DNA from: Holothuria scabra
Lineage: Eukaryota > Echinodermata > Holothuroidea > Aspidochirotida > Holothuriidae
Assembly: GCA_037179385.1 (NCBI GenBank)
Contig: CM074179.1
Span: forward strand, 7,626,001 to 7,690,000
Reading direction: 5' to 3'
DNA length: 64,000 nt
Shown piece by piece: positions 63,601-64,000 of the stretch. Numbering within the stretch: position 1 is the first letter of the stretch; each line of letters opens with the position of its first letter. Under the pieces are notes generated by a model, which was not told the DNA's origin, ran no database searches, and saw nothing but the letters and a program-made list of their open reading frames with translations. The position numbers were made by a program, and so were the translations under genes.

Positions 63601-63871
63601 GATTTATGAGACCCATGGGGCAAGTGATGTGTCGGTAACGCCCATTTTATCACACATCCATGTAGGCGGCTCCTATGGGTCTTTTTTAATTATTAATCTT
63701 GGATGCAAAATTTCTATTACTTAACAAAACCATTTCTTCTCATTAATGTAGGAAGGCGCACAGAAACCAGTTCCAATTATGATCTGCTCGAACAAGGTGG
63801 ACCTTAGGGCATCTGCAATGGCCGAGGGAGTCCGATGTGTAAGGACTGAGGATGGTGAAAGGCTCGCTAGC
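6481..63871 (+). CDS. RASEF: Ras and EF-hand domain-containing protein (RASEF/Rab45 orthologue), spliced, 3' incomplete
   Basis: This is a large Rab-family GTPase. Relatives in the family self-associate through the coiled coil and act in membrane traffic near the cell centre. Reading the exons listed separately gives one continuous frame: two EF-hands (about residues 10-80 in isoform A), a coiled-coil region (about 115-340), a Ser-rich low-complexity linker (about 354-506) and a Rab domain (from about 520). The Rab domain shows P-loop GDAAVGKSS at 527-535, the switch I Thr at 552, WDTAGQE at 574-580 and NKVD at 633-636. Domain order, the linker motif STLRDPNE and the near-identity around WDTAGQERF match vertebrate RASEF, which is about 740 residues; 659 are visible here. 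The G5 motif, C-terminal cysteines and stop lie to the right of the window. The related genes CRACR2A and RAB44 share this plan, but the linker matches RASEF best. Confidence 0.93.
6863..7205 (+). repeat. unclassified interspersed repeat, copy 1 of 2
   Basis: From GTGCTTCTTAAGAATGCAAC to about AATCAGGCGGAGAAGA the segment follows the same order of words as 52228-52560: GTAGATCAAAGGC, AACTGGT, TCTGAGTTTGT, TGTGAAxCCTGACTATAT-like, TTCATTTxCTCCC. No terminal repeats or coding sequence were seen. Confidence 0.6.
8245..8293. repeat. inverted repeat, 15-bp perfect stem
   Basis: TAGTTACACCTCCCT at 8245-8259 faces AGGGAGGTGTAACTA at 8279-8293 with a 19-base loop. A further GACCTCCCTGG follows. It lies just before the LINE tail. 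Confidence 0.75.
8327..9063 (+). mobile_element. 3' end of a non-LTR retrotransposon (CR1/Jockey-like), decayed
   Basis: One frame from about 8327 to the TAG at 8693 encodes the C-terminal part of a LINE reverse-transcriptase polyprotein, including [29 protein letters not shown], an ELRW block, [14 protein letters not shown] and HALRSSSS. Typical family text continues beyond the stop in a shifted frame ([10 protein letters not shown]), so it is broken. An AT-rich tail ends in a TAAA microsatellite at 9044-9063, as at many LINE 3' ends. It is a 5'-truncated insertion. Confidence 0.75.
12841..13144. mobile_element. TTAA-flanked MITE, copy 1
   Basis: TTAA stands at both ends (12841 and 13141). 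The left end reads AGGCAGTCATTCGTCACCCC followed by AAAC; the right end in reverse reads AGGCATATTTTCATCATCCC followed by AAAC. It spans 296 bp between the target sites with no coding capacity, and is the best-preserved copy. Confidence 0.7.
14188..14212. repeat. poly-A tract
   Basis: A run of about 20 A follows CAAA; a simple repeat. Confidence 0.85.
15940..16175 (+). repeat. unclassified repeat with internal duplication, copy 1
   Basis: Two copies of a unit with TTGGTTTCGCC, AACGG, TTTGCCAGAGAGTCGGGAGG stand in direct orientation (about 16052 and 16123). The whole matches, in reverse, the segment at 22.3-22.47 kb. Confidence 0.65.
16771..16967 (+). CDS. RASEF: RASEF exon 2A: second EF-hand of isoform A
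   Basis: The acceptor TTTCTGTAG ends at 16770 and the donor GTAAGT starts at 16968. The exon enters in phase 0 and leaves in phase 2. It carries loop [12 protein letters not shown], which has Asp instead of the usual Glu at position 12, followed by helix residues and a basic stretch (SRRKKR). It then runs into a [10 protein letters not shown] segment that aligns with the AWEEY segment of exon 1B and with the vertebrate region just before the coiled coil. The intron that splits the two EF-hands here is absent from cassette B. Confidence 0.85.
16990..17237. repeat. TGTTTA-rich inverted repeat element, copy 4
   Basis: The left end ATTAAACACTTATTTTGCCC faces a right end with GGGGCAAAACG and TTTTAAAAGAGCATTAATTC. 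It begins only about 20 bases after the exon 2A donor. Confidence 0.55.
18774..18785 (-). promoter_or_regulatory. NRF1-type palindromic motif
   Basis: CGCGCGTGCGCA is a full match, in reverse, to the NRF1 consensus YGCGCAYGCGCR. It lies 1.45 kb upstream of exon 1B, where an alternative promoter would be expected. An identical word occurs at 45263, so alone it is weak evidence. Confidence 0.25.
20229..20584 (+). CDS. RASEF: RASEF exon 1B: alternative first exon with both EF-hands
   Basis: A single exon encodes 118 residues plus two bases. Loop 1 is [12 protein letters not shown] (Asp at position 12) and loop 2 is [12 protein letters not shown] (Glu at 12). The ATG has a strong context (A at -3, G at +4) and is preceded by an in-frame TAG at 20196. 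The donor GTAAGT starts at 20585 and the exon leaves in phase 2, exactly like exon 2A, so both can splice to the exon at 27851. The C-terminal part ([10 protein letters not shown], then MVPG) resembles vertebrate RASEF just before the coiled coil more closely than exon 2A does. I infer an alternative promoter or start. If cassette A spliced into this exon upstream of its ATG, for instance at the AG ending at 20190, translation would stop at once. Confidence 0.85.
20927..21156. mobile_element. short hAT-like MITE
   Basis: The left end CATTGGTGTAGCCAGA and the right end in reverse CACTGGTGTAGCCAGA form 16-bp terminal inverted repeats with one mismatch. Flanking 8-mers TAGGTAGA and TAGACAGA match at six of eight positions, as an old 8-bp target duplication would. 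It is 230 bp long and non-coding, 340 bases after exon 1B. Confidence 0.65.
21256..21295. repeat. TAAA microsatellite
   Basis: Tandem AAATAAAT units are followed by an A-rich stretch. Confidence 0.85.
21432..21701. mobile_element. TTAA-flanked MITE, copy 2
   Basis: TTAA stands at 21432 and 21698. The left inner end contains GTGCAGTCACCCCAAAC; the right in reverse contains AGGGAAAGTACAGTCAGCCC. It is about 262 bp long and non-coding. Confidence 0.55.
22295..22470 (-). repeat. unclassified repeat, copy 2, with triplicated 13-mer
   Basis: This is the reverse complement of the 15.94-16.17 kb repeat. CGACCCTCTGGTC is repeated nearly three times at 22310-22346, a local expansion of the GACTCTCTGG site found once per unit in the other copy. 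Confidence 0.7.
24576..24635 (+). repeat. fragment of the 16-kb repeat inside the hAT-like element
   Basis: TTTGCCAGAGAGGATCGGGA with GGACTTTAGAAAAAG following matches the repeat unit at 16.12 kb. Confidence 0.55.
25338..25430. repeat. TTAA-type low-complexity tract
   Basis: About 90 bases consist almost wholly of AATT/TTAA words; self-complementary and probably slippage-prone. Confidence 0.85.
27462..27669 (-). mobile_element. tRNA-derived SINE, nearly full length
   Basis: Reversed, it starts with a tRNA-like head: GGTCAATTGGTCAGAGCATC resembling an A box and GAGTTCGAATCC resembling a B box. The body holds TCATATCAAAGAC, and the tail ends near GGTAAAACCCCATCTTAC. Head, body and tail align in order with the + copy at 41.98 kb. 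Confidence 0.7.
27851..28000 (+). CDS. RASEF: RASEF exon 3: start of the common part, helical region
   Basis: The acceptor CTCATCCAG ends at 27850. The first base completes a split codon (Cys from exon 2A, Gly from exon 1B), and then come 49 codons plus two bases. The peptide contains [14 protein letters not shown] and a long charged helix with [15 protein letters not shown], aligning with the vertebrate segment after the EF-hands. The donor GTACCG is weak but the phase fits the next exon. This is the first exon shared by both predicted isoforms. Confidence 0.85.
28108..28419. mobile_element. TTAA-type MITE, copy 3
   Basis: Left inner sequence GGTCACCCTCTCCCAAACAG and right GTGGGGTGAGAGGATTAGCC follow the family pattern. 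The right target site reads TTCA at 28416, one change from TTAA. The left limit is approximate. Confidence 0.5.
28416..28730. mobile_element. TTAA-type MITE, copy 4
   Basis: The left inner sequence is ATTCATCACCCCAAACAG; the right is GTAGTTTGGGTGACGAAGGG, ending at TTAA 28727. Its left target site is the right target site of copy 3. The interior (CCTCCCACAACTGTCTATAA, ATCCTTAT) matches the copy at 45.63 kb. Confidence 0.6.
29580..29670 (+). CDS. RASEF: RASEF exon 4: coiled coil
   Basis: The exon starts after ATCTCAG with one base completing an Arg codon and encodes 30 further residues rich in Ala, Glu, Gln and Arg, typical of a coiled coil. The donor is GTAAGT at 29671. It ends in phase 0 in front of the 17-kb intron. 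It aligns without gaps to the vertebrate RAQDKAAMQL region. Confidence 0.85.
30418..30598 (-). mobile_element. tRNA-derived SINE
   Basis: Reversed, the head has GTGGTCTAGTTGGAG near the A-box position and a consensus B box GGTTCGATTCC. GGTCAAACCAAATAC and a body ending near CAATTGAAAAAGGCCGT follow. The tail is missing or diverged. Confidence 0.65.
30993..31254. mobile_element. TTAA-flanked MITE, copy 5
   Basis: TTAA stands at 30993 and 31251. The left inner end reads AGGACAGGAGCAGTCATCCC with AAAT; the right in reverse starts AGGTAAAGAGCAGTCC. It is about 254 bp long. Confidence 0.55.
31251..31551. mobile_element. TTAA-flanked MITE, copy 6, abutting copy 5
   Basis: Its left TTAA (31251) is also the right TTAA of copy 5. 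The right end reads GAGAGGATTAGGCC before TTAA at 31548, matching the left end of the 61.9-kb copy in reverse. Confidence 0.55.
31835..32085. repeat. TGTTTA-rich inverted repeat element, copy 5
   Basis: The left ATTAAACGCTTTTTCTTGCA faces a right end that in reverse reads GAATTAAACGATTCCTTTGT; both continue into a CCCACTTT..TAAAC word. Confidence 0.55.
33718..33842. repeat. A-rich low-complexity tract
   Basis: AATAAAATAAA-type sequence with poly-A runs, preceded by a short CCCCCCTCCTCCC stretch. Confidence 0.8.
36040..36126 (+). CDS. possible in-frame cassette exon in the largest RASEF intron
   Basis: An 87-base stretch is bounded by a strong pyrimidine tract and TTTTTTCAG on the left and GTAAGA on the right. 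It is open in phase 0, the phase needed between the exons at 29580 and 46865, so inclusion would add 29 residues. The peptide (for example [14 protein letters not shown]) is not coiled-coil-like. Vertebrate RASEF has no matching segment, and the flanking exons already join colinearly. It may be an optional exon or a chance match. Confidence 0.2.
37915..38010 (+). mobile_element. tRNA-derived SINE, 3' half only
   Basis: CACAACTGGAAAAAGCC, then AATAGGTTGGAAACTGGGCC and GTAAAACTCCATCTAACTA match the tail of the 42-kb copy almost base for base. The tRNA-like head is absent, so this is 5'-truncated. Confidence 0.7.
41978..42210 (+). mobile_element. tRNA-derived SINE, full length
   Basis: The head TTGGTCTAGCGGTAGAGCAT resembles an A box with D-arm and is followed by an anticodon-arm-like stem. 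The B-box region is decayed. The body has CATACCAAAGACTCTAAATA; the tail reads CCAATAGGTTGAAAATTGGG, then CCGTAAAACTCCATCTAACT with a repeated CTAACTAA end. It is the reference copy for the family in this window. Confidence 0.75.
43105..43225. repeat. cluster of short palindromes
   Basis: AATTTCACTTCAGTGAAATT, AATTCATGAATT, TTCAATTGAA and CACTTAAGTG occur within 120 bases, all built from similar TTCA/TGAA words. No coding sequence. It may be a collapsed foldback element. Confidence 0.6.
45384..45560. repeat. foldback element with GATC-rich palindromes
   Basis: An arm at 45398-45425 starting GATCGCCTGCGCG and ending GTCTGATCC is matched in reverse at 45520-45543 with a 4-base gap. ACTACAAATTTGATC occurs directly twice (about 45387 and 45491), and ATCAGATCCGGATCTGAT at 45463 is a perfect 18-bp palindrome. 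Confidence 0.65.
45630..45922. mobile_element. TTAA-flanked MITE, copy 7
   Basis: TTAA stands at 45630 and 45919. The left inner sequence is ATTCATCACCCAGACAGTTCC-like; the right GTAGTTTGGGGTGACCGTGA leads to ATGACTGCAT. The interior CCCCTCCCACAACTGTCTAA matches copies 1 and 4. Confidence 0.65.
46107..46177. repeat. perfect 32-bp hairpin with 7-base loop
   Basis: ACTAACGAGCAACTAACTGT and onward to 46138 is exactly complementary to 46146-46177; the loop is CTTAAAA. The stem has no mismatch, in contrast to the decayed repeats around it. Confidence 0.9.
46865..46960 (+). CDS. RASEF: RASEF exon 5: coiled coil
   Basis: The acceptor AAATTTCAG ends at 46864 and the donor GTGAGA starts at 46961; both ends are phase 0. 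The 32 residues include [20 protein letters not shown], with hydrophobic residues spaced as heptads, continuing the coiled coil from exon 4. Confidence 0.85.
47405..47673 (+). CDS. RASEF: RASEF exon 6: main coiled-coil exon
   Basis: At 269 bases this is the longest shared exon. It enters in phase 0 after TTTCTAG and leaves in phase 2 at GTAAGT (47674). Nearly 90 residues are strongly helical, with [20 protein letters not shown] and a [18 protein letters not shown] stretch that lines up with the vertebrate QTNIAFLQSELDALKSDY. This is probably the core of the self-association helix. Confidence 0.9.
47674..49045 (+). other. RASEF intron 6 (1.4 kb), nothing recognised
   Basis: AT-rich sequence without repeat family, RNA gene or exon that I can support. 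The shorter introns at 46961-47404 and 49113-49814 are similar, apart from the repeat at 49.2 kb. Confidence 0.7.
49046..49112 (+). CDS. RASEF: RASEF exon 7: end of coiled coil
   Basis: The acceptor is ATCCAACAG and the donor GTAAGT. One base completes a His codon, followed by 22 residues including [18 protein letters not shown], which matches vertebrate ANRKLHDSNDGLRSALEN closely. The exon ends in phase 0. Confidence 0.9.
49205..49400. repeat. TGTTTA-rich inverted repeat element, copy 6
   Basis: The left end has CTAAAAACTAAAAATG, then GTTAAACACTTATTTTGTCC. The interior repeats the ACATGTTAAGCAATTAAA words; the right end is near AAAAAATGTTTTACC. Confidence 0.55.
49815..49859 (+). CDS. RASEF: RASEF exon 8: 45-base microexon
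   Basis: The exon encodes 15 residues, [15 protein letters not shown], and is phase 0 at both ends. The acceptor is GATAG with a poor pyrimidine tract; the donor is GTAAGT at 49860. The final LHI corresponds to the vertebrate RSLHI just after the coiled coil, which supports it. Skipping it would keep the frame, so it could be optional. Confidence 0.55.
49860..51425 (+). other. RASEF intron 8 (1.6 kb), nothing recognised
   Basis: No exon, RNA or clear repeat. GTTGGTGTAGCCAAAT at about 50742 resembles one end of the short hAT-like MITE but has no partner. Confidence 0.6.
51426..51508 (+). CDS. RASEF: RASEF exon 9: Ser/Arg-rich linker
   Basis: The acceptor is CTTTTTGGTTAG and the donor GTAAGT at 51509. 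Twenty-seven codons plus two bases read [20 protein letters not shown] and onward to YDSRPLEK. Composition and position match the vertebrate Ser-rich stretch after the coiled coil (ISPGNTISRSS, then YDRSSRSS). The region is probably disordered and a phosphorylation target, by composition only. Confidence 0.8.
51509..52997 (+). other. RASEF intron 9 (1.5 kb)
   Basis: It contains the second copy of the 6.86-kb repeat and a short GTGTGTTT tract near 52480. Otherwise nothing was recognised. Confidence 0.7.
52228..52560 (+). repeat. unclassified interspersed repeat, copy 2 of 2
   Basis: GTTGCTTCTTAAGAGAGCAG, GTAGATCAAAGGCGGTGTAT, ATCTGAGTTTGTAACATGAT and TGAATCCTGACTATATGTAG follow the same order as at 6863-7205, in the same orientation. 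Confidence 0.6.
52998..53113 (+). CDS. RASEF: RASEF exon 10: linker
   Basis: The acceptor GTCGCAG ends at 52997 and the donor GTGAGT starts at 53114. The exon enters completing a Lys codon and leaves in phase 1. The peptide ends in AESLPDDV, which sits where vertebrates have DSLPES just before the conserved [13 protein letters not shown]. Another AG three bases downstream would break the frame. Confidence 0.8.
53114..57085 (+). other. RASEF intron 10 (4.0 kb)
   Basis: It holds one SINE at about 55.7 kb and, near 54.75 kb, a lone CACTGACGTAGCCAGG that looks like one end of an hAT-like MITE. No other feature is supported. Confidence 0.7.
55700..55935 (+). mobile_element. tRNA-derived SINE, divergent tail
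   Basis: The head has GATTAGAGCATCTGGC and a B-box-like GGAGTTTGAATCCTGG. The junction ATCACAAAGACGATTTAAAA with ATCTACTGCC aligns with the same junction in the 42-kb copy. The tail then differs, so this may be a sister subfamily. Confidence 0.6.
57086..57198 (+). CDS. RASEF: RASEF exon 11: conserved STLRDPNE linker motif
   Basis: The acceptor TTAAACAG ends at 57085 and the donor GTAACG starts at 57199. The peptide begins [20 protein letters not shown]; [11 protein letters not shown] is shared with vertebrate RASEF and is the clearest orthology mark outside the GTPase domain. An acidic run and PPP follow. The exon ends in phase 0. Confidence 0.88.
57199..57788 (+). other. RASEF intron 11 (590 b), nothing recognised
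   Basis: AT-rich; no repeat, RNA or alternative exon seen. Confidence 0.7.
57789..57935 (+). CDS. RASEF: RASEF exon 12: Ser/Lys/Arg-rich linker
   Basis: The acceptor AAAACAG ends at 57788 and the proposed donor is GTAGTG at 57936, a weak match. Forty-nine codons in phase 0 are rich in Ser and Arg ([20 protein letters not shown]), followed by a short proline motif (LPQIPTK). The frame stays open past 57935 into the intron, so the exact donor is less certain than the exon. Joined here, phase 0 meets phase 0 at 62372. Confidence 0.75.
58129..58156. repeat. poly-C/poly-A tract
   Basis: A C run is followed by an A run, like the tract at 5.64 kb. Confidence 0.85.
58755..58833. repeat. tandem duplication, 43-bp period
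   Basis: TAATGCGTTTACCATTGTTG and onward through CAAAAACAGCT repeats 43 bases later with two changes. Confidence 0.85.
61909..62150. mobile_element. TTAA-type MITE, copy 8, right end unclear
   Basis: The left end has TTAA then AGGCCCAATCCTCTCACCCC with AAAC, a good family match. GCTCAGCACTATGACAGCTA matches copy 3 in reverse. The far terminus was not found. Confidence 0.45.
62372..62513 (+). CDS. RASEF: RASEF exon 13: Rab domain, P-loop
   Basis: The acceptor CTCTACACAG ends at 62371 and the donor GTAAGA starts at 62514. A proline-rich lead-in is followed by [15 protein letters not shown], the G1 motif that binds the nucleotide phosphates, and then the helix up to NSTL, which includes the switch I Thr. 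The exon leaves in phase 1. Confidence 0.93.
62514..63205 (+). other. RASEF intron 13 (692 b), nothing recognised
   Basis: No repeat family or exon seen. The 349-base intron at 63403-63751 and the 129 bases after 63871 are likewise plain intron. Confidence 0.7.
63206..63402 (+). CDS. RASEF: RASEF exon 14: Rab domain, switch I to helix 3
   Basis: The acceptor AAAACAG ends at 63205 and the donor GTAAGT starts at 63403. It completes the Gly of the switch I motif (GVDFQ), then encodes [20 protein letters not shown]. That segment carries the G3 motif with the catalytic Gln and a switch II identical to vertebrate [15 protein letters not shown] and a helix ending in WIEAVE follow. It ends in phase 0. 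Confidence 0.95.
63752..63871 (+). CDS. RASEF: RASEF exon 15: Rab domain, NKxD motif
   Basis: The acceptor TTAATGTAG ends at 63751 and the donor GTAAGT starts at 63872. Forty codons in phase 0 include [12 protein letters not shown], the G4 guanine-specificity motif, then a variable loop ending in GERLA that parallels the vertebrate GEKLA. The coding sequence continues in an exon to the right of the window. Confidence 0.93.
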
Positions 63872-64000
63872 GTAAGTACTAAATGTGGTATGGTTTATTG
63901 TAGCCTACACAAAGGATATTAAAAGACGAGACCAGAAATGGCATGTGGAAAAATATCATACCTTTGTTACGTAATACAAAGGATTCGACTACAAATGAAA

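Noticed and set aside
1..64000. Intact tRNA, rRNA, CRISPR array or prokaryotic-type operon
   Set aside because: The tRNA-like sequences lack complete cloverleaf pairing and are SINE heads. There is no regular direct-repeat array. The coding signal is spliced and eukaryotic.

Overview
The window is animal nuclear DNA: AT-rich, with one gene spread over many small exons and long introns full of short transposon-derived repeats. The repeats (tRNA-derived SINEs, TTAA-flanked and hAT-like MITEs, a CR1/Jockey-like LINE tail) and the gene's family suggest an invertebrate deuterostome. An echinoderm such as a sea cucumber is my best guess, but that is an inference from style, not proof.

The only protein-coding gene I can support is on the + strand and runs from about 6.48 kb past the right edge. 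It is the orthologue of RASEF (Rab45), a large Rab GTPase with N-terminal EF-hands, a central coiled coil, a Ser-rich linker and a C-terminal Rab domain. I joined the exons by hand. Every junction has GT and AG dinucleotides and every phase agrees, giving one open frame of 659 codons (664 with the alternative start). The last exon or exons (G5 motif, C-terminal cysteines, stop) lie beyond the window. About 57 kb holds only about 2 kb of coding sequence.

Layout: 1-6.4 kb, upstream DNA with repeats and no gene. 6.48-6.62 and 16.77-16.97 kb, EF-hand cassette A (two exons). 20.23-20.58 kb, cassette B, a second complete EF-hand pair in a single exon with its own ATG and an upstream in-frame stop. 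Both cassettes end in the same splice phase, so they look like mutually exclusive N-termini. 27.85-29.67 kb, start of the coiled coil. 29.67-46.86 kb, a 17-kb intron holding a possible cassette exon, SINEs, MITEs and a perfect 32-bp hairpin. 46.87-49.86 kb, rest of the coiled coil. 51.4-57.9 kb, Ser-rich linker exons. 62.4-63.9 kb, Rab domain with P-loop, switch I, WDTAGQE and NKxD.

The introns are the second story. One MITE family is flanked by TTAA at nearly every end, and two pairs sit back to back sharing a single target site. A 2.6-kb element has hAT-like ends and an 8-bp target duplication. A tRNA-derived SINE family has at least six copies. Several other families recur without a name I can give.
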